From a virus, in the IMG/VR virus record IMGVR_UViG_3300028392_000229, positions 1 to 29,328 of that record: DNA of 29,328 nt; one strand, 5' to 3'. The position numbers and the translations under genes are program-made. This document shows positions 1-7,104 of the stretch, one piece after another (position 1 is the first letter of the stretch; each line of letters starts with the position of its first letter). Below the pieces are notes generated by a model. It was not told the origin of the DNA and made no database searches. It was given only the letters and a program-made list of their open reading frames with translations.

Positions 1-224
1 AATCCATAAAAAGGTGACATATAACTAACTGTAATCCAACAGTTGCTATCAGAAGGATCTACACCTCCCATATCAGCAACATAAACTCGCAAACGACCAC
101 TTCGTATAGGATCAATATTATCTTTTACTACCCCAAACACAGGCACAGAACTAACTACTGCACCACCTGCACCTAATTTATCTGCGCTTGGTGCGCCTTT
201 GGGTTTAAAGATATTATTTGCCAT
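1..224 (-). CDS. 5: gp5-like baseplate hub protein, N-terminal part (runs off the left edge)
   Basis: This is the first 74 codons of a gene read leftwards out of the window. The ATG is at 224 and no stop is reached. After a Gly/Ala-rich start, the translation contains VKDNIDPIRSGRLRVYVADM and then CWITVSYMSPFYG. This resembles the N-terminal OB-fold region of T4 gp5/VgrG-type hub proteins, where such a strand pattern opens the spike protein. It follows the 884-aa structural gene after only 15 bases, so it is probably co-transcribed with the baseplate cluster on the same strand. No Shine-Dalgarno is visible, but a TAAATA motif (231-239, minus) sits just before the ATG. The lysozyme and spike domains would lie outside the window, so whether it is a full gp5 cannot be judged. 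Confidence 0.6.
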   Translation of the reverse strand, partial: MANNIFKPKGAPSADKLGAGGAVVSSVPVFGVVKDNIDPIRSGRLRVYVADMGGVDPSDSNCWITVSYMSPFYG

Positions 225-230
225 ATTAAT

Positions 231-239
231 TATTTACTG
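231..239 (-). promoter_or_regulatory. Weak TAAATA late-promoter-like motif before the gp5-like gene
   Basis: The minus strand reads CAGTAAATA here, ending 6 bases before the ATG at 224. That is closer than at the other TAAATA sites and would leave almost no leader, so it may be chance in AT-rich DNA. Confidence 0.25.
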
Positions 240-2894
240 TTATACACCTTCACCGGGTCTTGTTCTAGTATTCAATGTAGTGTTTTGTGTTTCTCTACCA
301 GCATCAGGGCTTTGAGCATTAGCAACGCCGGATTGTGTTAATCCTACACTTTGAACACTGTCATCATTTGCTACACCTTGTCTTGTATTTTCTGTTGTAG
401 TAGTATTTGGTGTACTACTGTATGAAAGTGAAGTATTATCCGCTAGATAGTTAGCGGCTACGGCTGCATCTACTCCGGCAAATTCGTTGTCAGGAGTATA
501 ACCTGATGAAGCTGAGGTAGTGCTTCCTTTACCTGGTGTTGGTCCATCTCCACCTTGATTTGTACTTGTACGTACATCTGATCCTCCTAAGTCTATTCTT
601 CTAGGATCGGATGCGGCAAACGCGGATCTTGCATTATTTGCATTTTCTTTTGTTAATGTTACTCCGGTTCTTGCAGCCACTTTATCTGTAATATTTGCTC
701 TTCCACCAAGTGCCGCCGCTGGAGTACCTAATACTCCAGGGAAATCATTGATACAACAAGTTAATGTTTGCTGGAATTTACCACTTTTAAAACTATGTTC
801 TACATCAAGAACCATATAGCTAACACCTTTAACTTTATTAGCTACTGCGGCAGGATAATTCCAAAAATATATAGATTCATTGATACTCATCAATCCATCA
901 CTGTTGTAATAATCTTGTGCTTCTTTAAAATCTATTTCAATAAAAACATGACCACCGTTTGGATTAATAGTAAATCCATCACTACCGTAAAATTGATTGT
1001 ATACTTGATTAACACTCTGGGGTGTTTCTTGTGACAAATAATCCGGATCACCCATAATGGTAATTTTTGCTTTGGCGTATGCACCCGGGTCGAATAAACT
1101 AGTCATGTAAGCATTTTGTGCTTCCATACCAACATTCAATCCACCCTGAGATTCTATATTTTGTAACTTTCCTGCATATACAGGTACCGTTGCACCACCA
1201 GCTGTACTAGCTGGATCACCGTCAGGAGACAACGCTACGTTAAAATAAGTATTATCCATAGTCTGCTCATAAGATAGTATCTCACTATTCTTTCCAGTGA
1301 ACCAATATTCATATCGTTTATGAGGGCCATAATATTTGCTAGATTTTGTATAAGGAGATTTGGCTGCAGGAGTTTCATATGGTTGTATGACGTACGTGAT
1401 GTTGTAGGCAAAATCACCCACATTTTCATCAAACCCTAAACATATAATTTCTGGATTTATATTATACCATCTGATAGGTGGTACATCTTTTTTAACAGCA
1501 ACTTCAAGACTACCGGTGTCTTCATCAGGTTCTTCGCTTGCAAGAAATATAACTTTAAGTGCATCAGCCATGTATGAACTTTGTTTAATAATATTATTAA
1601 TTGCCTGTACTATGGGAATACCATATGCAAATGATATTGTTTTTCTAGTTGTGTCTGCTACTGCTTTATTACTAGTTGATTCATTTACTTCCTTAGAATT
1701 ATTTGCCCTACTCATTGGTGTTCTAGCTTTATCTAAATCCGCATCAGTAACCATTCTTGCATTTTTTAGTAAATCACTATCACCTATAAATCTAACACTG
1801 TATACATTTGGTATTTTAATTCTTTTTTCTCTATATAATGTATTCTGAGTTTCATTTATTGTTTGTAGTAAACTAGTGATACCATTACCATTACCAATCA
1901 ATGCTTCTTCAACCGTTCCGGCCACAATTGGTGTATAATTATCAACTATTCCCCTAGCTGTGCCCATACTAACTGATGTTGATGTTACAGCTCCTTCTAG
2001 ATTATAAGTTGTTGCACCACCATTAATCTTAAATTTCATTTTTGTTAACAGTATATCATAAAATCTTTCATATACACCACTAGCATCCGGGCTTGTATTT
2101 AATGTATCATCTGCAAATACTTGACTCGCATTTGCTATATTTCCGTTTTTATCATACCCTTGAAATCTAATACCTAATACAAAAAATTGTTTACTCCCGT
2201 TAACGGCCTTTTCATAATTTTTTAATTTACTATTTTTAACTAAACTATCTCTTGCTCTTTTTAATTTGGTAATAAAAGAAAAACCATATGGTTCATATAT
2301 ACTAAATGACAGTGTTGTTACGTTAGATTCACTATGAGTGCTTTTAGCATTTGTAGCCGTTTTAATTTTTAAATCATCAATATAAAAATCTAACTCAAAA
2401 CCCGGTGCTCTTTTACTTGCAGTATTATTAATGCCTCCTGATTGTGCAATTAAAAACGCACCACCATTTGTTGCTTGCCCACTAGCGTCTGTTGCTGATA
2501 GTGCATTAATATTTTTTCTATTTGATTTTTGAAATGCATTATATGCATCCGGTGTTATCATATACAAGCTTAATTGATATGTATAACTGCTAAAATTACC
2601 TAATGGGTTTTGTAATCTACTTCCAGGTTTAGCTGTTTTCCCTACACCTTTATCAACTACATCATTTCCTGCAGGAGATTGTGCGTTACCTGCTTGTGTT
2701 TGTCCTGCAAAACTTTTATTGACCGTTTCAACTTCACTACTACCGGTTGCAGTAGCATTATTTTCTTTAGCGGCAACATTTTTAGCTTCTTTTTTATCAT
2801 AACTGGTATCGTCACCTCCTGGAGTACCACCTAAATTATTATTGTCAGGGGTAGAGGATATTATAATACCTAGCTCATCTGTTTCAATTGGCAT
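240..2894 (-). CDS. Large baseplate/tail structural protein, 884 aa
   Basis: I do not recognise a named T4 gene. The protein has a low-complexity, Asn/Thr/Ser-rich N-terminus (about residues 1-95), a long globular middle with segments such as SSYTYQLSLYMITPDAY and SFSIYEPYGFSF, and a disordered Thr/Asn-rich tail after about residue 730. That architecture suits a virion structural protein. It starts directly after the stop of the gp53-like gene (TAA then ATG with no gap), with AGGA upstream. It is followed by the gp5-like hub gene, so a baseplate hub role is the likely inference. Near the C-terminus (from about residue 803) it carries the motif NEFAGVDAAVA, which also occurs twice in the 599-aa protein two genes upstream. 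Placing it in the baseplate module rests mainly on neighbours. Confidence 0.7.
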   Translation of the reverse strand: MPIETDELGIIISSTPDNNNLGGTPGGDDTSYDKKEAKNVAAKENNATATGSSEVETVNKSFAGQTQAGNAQSPAGNDVVDKGVGKTAKPGSRLQNPLGNFSSYTYQLSLYMITPDAYNAFQKSNRKNINALSATDASGQATNGGAFLIAQSGGINNTASKRAPGFELDFYIDDLKIKTATNAKSTHSESNVTTLSFSIYEPYGFSFITKLKRARDSLVKNSKLKNYEKAVNGSKQFFVLGIRFQGYDKNGNIANASQVFADDTLNTSPDASGVYERFYDILLTKMKFKINGGATTYNLEGAVTSTSVSMGTARGIVDNYTPIVAGTVEEALIGNGNGITSLLQTINETQNTLYREKRIKIPNVYSVRFIGDSDLLKNARMVTDADLDKARTPMSRANNSKEVNESTSNKAVADTTRKTISFAYGIPIVQAINNIIKQSSYMADALKVIFLASEEPDEDTGSLEVAVKKDVPPIRWYNINPEIICLGFDENVGDFAYNITYVIQPYETPAAKSPYTKSSKYYGPHKRYEYWFTGKNSEILSYEQTMDNTYFNVALSPDGDPASTAGGATVPVYAGKLQNIESQGGLNVGMEAQNAYMTSLFDPGAYAKAKITIMGDPDYLSQETPQSVNQVYNQFYGSDGFTINPNGGHVFIEIDFKEAQDYYNSDGLMSINESIYFWNYPAAVANKVKGVSYMVLDVEHSFKSGKFQQTLTCCINDFPGVLGTPAAALGGRANITDKVAARTGVTLTKENANNARSAFAASDPRRIDLGGSDVRTSTNQGGDGPTPGKGSTTSASSGYTPDNEFAGVDAAVAANYLADNTSLSYSSTPNTTTTENTRQGVANDDSVQSVGLTQSGVANAQSPDAGRETQNTTLNTRTRPGEGV

Positions 2895-3206
2895 TTATAA
2901 TCCTAATACTTGTTTTAACGTTGCAGGATCTGGTAAATATATACTAGTACCTGTAGTAAAATCAAAAAATGGATCAGCTAATGTATTTGGATTTCTACTT
3001 GAAAATACCCACCATAATTTTGGATTACTGTATAAGTCATATGCTAACATATCAGGACGTAAATTATATGTTTGTGTGATTTCCCAATATCTGTCACTAC
3101 CTAATTTAGGAATAGGTCTATCCACTAGTACATCTAAAAATCTATTATTCACTACACCTGTAGCAAAATAAGGACTTGATGCTGGATATAAACTGTTATT
3201 AGACAT
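2895..3206 (-). CDS. 53: gp53-like baseplate wedge protein (LysM-like fold)
   Basis: A 103-aa protein. The central stretch YWEITQTYNLRPDMLAYDLY, followed by NPKLWWVFSSRNPN and a late Gly-x-x-Ile-Tyr-Leu-Pro segment, is the pattern of the gp53/LysM-like baseplate family (unstructured start, 'LAYxxYxxPxLWWV', then 'G..I.LP'). T4 gp53 is about 196 aa, so this is a short version holding only the core. The start was chosen as the ATG at 3206, which overlaps the upstream stop as TAATG and has GGAGG 9 bases before it. A TTG two codons upstream would sit too close to the GGAGG. It is tightly coupled to the genes on either side. An alternative label is a generic LysM-type tail protein. Confidence 0.65.
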   Translation of the reverse strand: MSNNSLYPASSPYFATGVVNNRFLDVLVDRPIPKLGSDRYWEITQTYNLRPDMLAYDLYSNPKLWWVFSSRNPNTLADPFFDFTTGTSIYLPDPATLKQVLGL

Positions 3207-5005
3207 TACCAAATACCTCCGCCCGAACGTTTAGTTCCTCGTAATAATTCACCTGTCGCATACTCTTTAAGACTAAATTTATTGCTGATATCATTTCGTG
3301 TAACAATAGGTAGGCATGTGATTTGTAATTGTAATTTTGTAGGTATATATGTTGCTTCACTGTTAATCATTGTATTTTGTGTTTGAAAGTTTGGAACTTT
3401 GGGTGATAAACCATTCATTGCAGTTCTCACTACTTTAGGGGCAAACGTATTTAATGCGGGTTTTTGTTGAGATATATTTACTCCCGGTTGATTAGTTTGA
3501 CTACCTGCTCGAATGTAATCTACATCGGTTGGAGTAGAATACGTAAAATTAGTTACAACTACTGGATGTGCATCATACGTATATGCTCCAAAACCACTCA
3601 AATAACACAACGGTGGGGGTACTCCGTTATTTGGATTCTTGTCTTGCCCATAAAACATTTTAGTAACACTACGGAAAAAATGTATCACAGCTAATAAGTA
3701 AGTTGCTTCAATAGTATCCTGTGCAGTAAAATCCGCAGTAATACTAACAGTATCTACACTGCTTCCTTTATATTGATAAATTTTATAATTACTATGTACT
3801 AATTCACTTGTATCATATCCAGCACTGTATGTAACTGAAATTGCCGGGGTGTATGGAAAGATTACGCCATCAGTAGCCATTAATGGTTGTAATATACCTG
3901 CTTTGCCGTCCGGTACTTTATATAAATAATCAGCACCGGGCGCCAAACTTAATCTTGCTCGCCAATCTGGTTTCTGTTGAAAACTAGCACTATCGTCTCT
4001 GGTAGCTGTACTTTGAGTGTTCTTTAACGCAGTTGATATACCTTTAGGTGCAGCTTGATTTACCGCATCAATTGCAGCCTGTGTATTAGCTTCATTACCA
4101 CGTTCAGCGGCTGCTTGTCTGGCAGCTTCAAATGGATCTTCAGTGGTAATATCAGTAGGTGATGAATTTTGTATCTCTGCACCAATGTTTGTATTAGGGT
4201 CACTGTTAAGACTGATTGTTTGTTGTTTTGCTATTGCTTCATCAACTCCAGCAAAATCACCCATGTCTGCAATTTTCTTTTGTTTAGCAACTTGTTCATC
4301 AACTCCAGCAAATTCATCAATTTCTGTATTTGCCGGTGCTTTTGCTACATTAACGTTTTGAATGTCTGCACCAATATTAGTATTTGGATCACTGTTTAAC
4401 CCTATCTCTTGTTGGGGTTGGGGTATATTTAATGTCTGAGTATCATTACCAATATTAGTATTAGGATCAGTATTTGGATCTATAAGTTGTTGAGGAGACG
4501 CATTAGCATCTAGGAAGGCAACGTTTGTAGCCGCGTTTTGTCCAGTAGCAGGTACTGTTGCGTTTTCAATCGGAGGAAGTGGCACTGTAGTAACGGTGGT
4601 ATTAGTCTGATTGGGAGTAACAGTTTCAGGCGGAGTAGTTGTGTTTGTGTTTGGAGGTCCAGATGATGCTGTTCCTGCCTGTGTGTTAGCATTATTTATA
4701 GTTGCTCTTAGTTGAAATAGTTGTGATGTTAATGTGGATCTTACATACACCGCTGTTTTGTCTATATTTTGCTTGATAGCGTTTGTTTCTGCCTCTAGTG
4801 CAACTAACACTGGATCTCTAGGATTATAACGGTTACCCTGAGATGTTATAAAGTCACTTATCTTTTGTCCGTTGGCCAGTAATTGCTGTTCCAATGCAGT
4901 AATTTGCGCTTCACCTTGTGTCTTTTGTAGGTTGACCGCATCCAACTGTGCCTGTGCATTGGCTGCAACTTGTTTCCATTCTTCGGTTGTGGTTGGGTTT
5001 GCCAT
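3206..5005 (-). CDS. Baseplate/tail-tube-associated structural protein, 599 aa
   Basis: The N-terminal part (residues about 1-110) is predicted coiled coil, rich in Gln/Ala/Leu. A long low-complexity linker (about 110-330) holds three copies of DPNTNIG and two of FAGVDE. The C-terminal 260 residues form the globular domain, with DWRARLSLAPGADYLY, GVIFPYTPAISVTYSAGYD, TADFTAQDTIEATYLLAVIH and VTNFTYSTPTDVDYI. I associate this domain with tail-tube/baseplate junction proteins of T4-like marine phages (gp48/gp54 region), but I cannot assign one gene number. The ATG at 5005 has AAGGA 14 bases upstream and a late-promoter motif at 5028-5036. It is the first gene of the leftward baseplate operon and overlaps the gp53-like gene by one base. 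Confidence 0.65.
   Translation of the reverse strand: MANPTTTEEWKQVAANAQAQLDAVNLQKTQGEAQITALEQQLLANGQKISDFITSQGNRYNPRDPVLVALEAETNAIKQNIDKTAVYVRSTLTSQLFQLRATINNANTQAGTASSGPPNTNTTTPPETVTPNQTNTTVTTVPLPPIENATVPATGQNAATNVAFLDANASPQQLIDPNTDPNTNIGNDTQTLNIPQPQQEIGLNSDPNTNIGADIQNVNVAKAPANTEIDEFAGVDEQVAKQKKIADMGDFAGVDEAIAKQQTISLNSDPNTNIGAEIQNSSPTDITTEDPFEAARQAAAERGNEANTQAAIDAVNQAAPKGISTALKNTQSTATRDDSASFQQKPDWRARLSLAPGADYLYKVPDGKAGILQPLMATDGVIFPYTPAISVTYSAGYDTSELVHSNYKIYQYKGSSVDTVSITADFTAQDTIEATYLLAVIHFFRSVTKMFYGQDKNPNNGVPPPLCYLSGFGAYTYDAHPVVVTNFTYSTPTDVDYIRAGSQTNQPGVNISQQKPALNTFAPKVVRTAMNGLSPKVPNFQTQNTMINSEATYIPTKLQLQITCLPIVTRNDISNKFSLKEYATGELLRGTKRSGGGIW
3216..3220 (-). promoter_or_regulatory. Strong Shine-Dalgarno deciding the gp53-like start
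   Basis: GGAGG on the minus strand lies 9 bases before the ATG at 3206 and only 3 bases before the alternative TTG at 3212. This favours the ATG. Confidence 0.7.
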
Positions 5006-5027
5006 AATATGTTGTTATCCTTACACA

Positions 5028-5036
5028 TATTTATCT
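5028..5036 (-). promoter_or_regulatory. Late-type promoter (AGATAAATA) for the leftward baseplate operon
   Basis: AGATAAATA on the minus strand closely resembles the T4 late consensus TATAAATA. It ends 22 bases before the ATG at 5005, a spacing shared with the other virion operons here. Confidence 0.6.
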
Positions 5037-5044
5037 ACTAAATA
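5037..5044 (+). promoter_or_regulatory. Late-type promoter motif (ACTAAATA) facing gp55
   Basis: ACTAAATA on the plus strand directly abuts the minus-strand motif at 5028-5036. It is 88 bases from the gp55 ATG, much farther than at the virion genes, so it may give late expression of gp55 or be unused. Confidence 0.35.
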
Positions 5045-5078
5045 AAGTAGTATTTTTACCCTTTCCATCACAAAATAG

Positions 5079-5107
5079 TTGCTATTCTGCAACAATAATG
5101 TTATACT
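5079..5107 (+). promoter_or_regulatory. Sigma70-like promoter for gp55
   Basis: TTGCTA (5079-5084) and TATACT (5102-5107) are exactly 17 bases apart. Initiation would fall near 5114, leaving a short leader with GGAGA (5125-5129) before the ATG at 5133. The same TTGCTA-17-TATA arrangement precedes gp47. Confidence 0.6.
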
Positions 5108-5132
5108 TACATCAACATAATAACGGAGAACT

Positions 5133-6038
5133 ATGTCCCTACCCTCACGCAAACCTGTCAACTATTTAAATAATAAAGACATTCTAAAAGAAATTCACGA
5201 AAGTAAAAACGCTTATTGCTACTTCACCGACCCAAGCTATCATCGCTATGATTTCATTGTAGACATGCCTCAATCTAGTATGGAAGACAGCTTAGAATAT
5301 GCTTTCAAACCAGAAACTATTCAACAAGCAAAAGAAACACGTGCATTACGTCTTAGTTTAGAACAAGGGTCTAAAGATGCTGTTAGTCCGGATTCAATTT
5401 TAGTTACAGATTTAGTATTTCGTGTAATGACTTGGGATCACGTTCCGGTCGCACCAAAACAGCCACGTAAAACAGTTAAAAAGAAAACAGCGAAGGATAT
5501 CTTTGATTTTGAAGAACCAGATCCAGACGAAATATTTGCTGACTTAGAGGATAATACTACTAAAGCTGAAGTAGATGATATGGTTCATGTTAAGGTAAAC
5601 TTTCCACCGTTCCAGCATTACAAAATTGATGAAAATAATACATTCAAATGTGTAGGTAAAAGCCATTGGGACGGTGATTTAGAAACAGGTGTCTTTAATA
5701 AAGAACACGGCAAAATCACAAACAAACTTGCCCGTATGTATATTATGATGTGCGAAAAATATGCAATGAAATATAATTGGCGCGGGTATACTTACAATGA
5801 TGAGATGCGTAATAGTGCCATCTTACAATTAACATACGTTGGTTTACGTTTCAATGAAGCTAAAAGTGCAAACCCATTTGCTTACTACACAGCCGCTATC
5901 ACTAATAGTTTCTGTAGAGTATTGAATACAGAAAAACGTAATCAAAACATACGTGATGATATACTAGAAATCAATGGTCTCAATCCTAGTTGGTCACGAC
6001 AGGGTATTGGGTCTAGTTCCACAGTATACGAAGAATAA
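5133..6038 (+). CDS. 55: Late-transcription sigma factor gp55
   Basis: gp55 replaces the host sigma factor on RNA polymerase and recognises the TAAATA late promoters. The N-terminal NYLNNKDILKEI matches the family's conserved opening. The region-2-like core runs from about residue 190 to 280 and includes KLARMYIMMCEKYAMKYNW, a short Asn-Asp-Glu-Met-Arg segment, and then NPFAYYTAAITNSFCRVL and EKRNQNIRDD. At 301 aa it is much longer than T4 gp55 (about 185 aa). The extra 140-150 residues lie between the opening motif and the core and contain a Lys-rich/acidic stretch (about 105-150). No clear hydrophobic-acidic clamp-binding tail like T4's DFLYEANDWD is visible; it ends STVYEE. The gene has a sigma70-like promoter, as expected for one expressed before the late genes. 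Confidence 0.85.
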   Translation: MSLPSRKPVNYLNNKDILKEIHESKNAYCYFTDPSYHRYDFIVDMPQSSMEDSLEYAFKPETIQQAKETRALRLSLEQGSKDAVSPDSILVTDLVFRVMTWDHVPVAPKQPRKTVKKKTAKDIFDFEEPDPDEIFADLEDNTTKAEVDDMVHVKVNFPPFQHYKIDENNTFKCVGKSHWDGDLETGVFNKEHGKITNKLARMYIMMCEKYAMKYNWRGYTYNDEMRNSAILQLTYVGLRFNEAKSANPFAYYTAAITNSFCRVLNTEKRNQNIRDDILEINGLNPSWSRQGIGSSSTVYEE

Positions 6039-6045
6039 TTTAACC

Positions 6046-6071
6046 AAAGCCGTTGCTAATGTAACGGCTTT
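6046..6071 (+). terminator. Hairpin between gp55 and gp47 (weak terminator or promoter-embedded stem)
   Basis: A perfect 9-bp stem, AAAGCCGTT with AACGGCTTT, has an 8-base loop. It is followed by TATTATATAAT rather than a pure T-run. The -35 element of the gp47 promoter (6053-6058) lies inside the hairpin. Confidence 0.5.
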
Positions 6072-6081
6072 ATTATATAAT
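6053..6081 (+). promoter_or_regulatory. Sigma70-like promoter for gp47, predicting a leaderless start
   Basis: TTGCTA (6053-6058), a 17-base spacer and a perfect TATAAT (6076-6081). The expected +1, about 7 bases after the -10, coincides with the gp47 ATG at 6088. No Shine-Dalgarno is present there. Confidence 0.6.
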
Positions 6082-6087
6082 AGACGA

Positions 6088-7104
6088 ATGAGTAACCTTT
6101 TTAAAAAAGCCGCTGTTTTTACTGATATCCATTTTGGCCTTAAATCAAACAGCTTACAACACAACCAAGACTGTTCCGATTTTGTAGATTGGTTCATTAA
6201 AAAAGCAAAGAGTGAGGGGTGTGAAACATGTTTCTTCTTGGGCGATTATAATCACCACCGTGCAAGCATTAACATTCATACACTTCAGTTTGGATTACAA
6301 GCATTGGAGAAACTAAGTGCTAACTTTGATACTGTATATTTTATACCAGGCAATCACGATCTTTATTATCGTGACCGTAGGGACATTCATAGTGTTGAGT
6401 GGGCTAAACATTTACCAAACGTTAAAATCGTCAACGACTTCTTCAGTCAAGGAGATGTAGTTATTGCACCCTGGCTTGTACAAGATGATTACAAGAAACT
6501 ACAAAAGATGAGTGGCAAATATATGTTTGGTCATTTTGAACTACCGTATTTCCACATGAATGCTATGGTTGAGATGCCCGATCACGGTGAAATCAATGAG
6601 GATCAATTGGGTGGTTTTGAAAAAGTATTCAGTGGTCACTTTCATAAACGGCAAGCACGTAAGAACATTTGGTATATTGGTAATGCTTTCCCGCATAACT
6701 ATGCTGACGCAGGCGATGACGCACGTGGCATGATGATATTAGAATGGGGAACTGAGCCTGTATTTTATACATGGCCTAGACAGCCTGTGTTCCGTGTACA
6801 CAAACTAAGTGATATCTTAGAAAACCCTGACGGCTTGTTATTGATTGACAGTCATGTTAGAGTACATCTTGATATTGAAATCTCCTATGAAGAAGCTAAC
6901 TTCTTGCGTGAGACATGGATACCAGAACACAAGCTAAGAGAGATGGCATTGATACCTATGAAATTAGAAACAAATGAAAATGGTCAAACAGCAGACGGAT
7001 TAAAGTTTGAAAGTGTAGACCAAATTATCATTGACCAGATTAACAGTATTGAATCAAATAATTTTGATAAAAAGATTCTTTTGGACATTTACAACAACCT
7101 ATGA
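6088..7104 (+). CDS. 47: Recombination endonuclease subunit gp47 (Mre11/SbcD-like)
   Basis: This is the metallophosphoesterase subunit of the gp46/47 complex, which resects DNA ends for recombination-dependent replication. All family motifs are present: D13-x-H15 (FTDIHFG), G-D53-Y-N (FLGDYN), GN-H90-D91 (IPGNHD), H149 (FGHFE) and H184-x-H186 (SGHFHKR). The reading frame is open further upstream to 5974, overlapping gp55. The start at 6088 was chosen because the conserved domain begins right there, and the resulting 338 aa matches T4 gp47 (339 aa). There is no ribosome-binding site, and the promoter predicts a transcript beginning at the ATG. It overlaps gp46 by 4 bases (ATGA), so the two subunits are translationally coupled. 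Confidence 0.93.
   Translation: MSNLFKKAAVFTDIHFGLKSNSLQHNQDCSDFVDWFIKKAKSEGCETCFFLGDYNHHRASINIHTLQFGLQALEKLSANFDTVYFIPGNHDLYYRDRRDIHSVEWAKHLPNVKIVNDFFSQGDVVIAPWLVQDDYKKLQKMSGKYMFGHFELPYFHMNAMVEMPDHGEINEDQLGGFEKVFSGHFHKRQARKNIWYIGNAFPHNYADAGDDARGMMILEWGTEPVFYTWPRQPVFRVHKLSDILENPDGLLLIDSHVRVHLDIEISYEEANFLRETWIPEHKLREMALIPMKLETNENGQTADGLKFESVDQIIIDQINSIESNNFDKKILLDIYNNL

Noticed and set aside
5974-6087. Longer gp47 start at 5974
   Set aside because: The extra 38 residues overlap gp55 and the hairpin and carry no conserved sequence. The Mre11-type domain starts at 6088.
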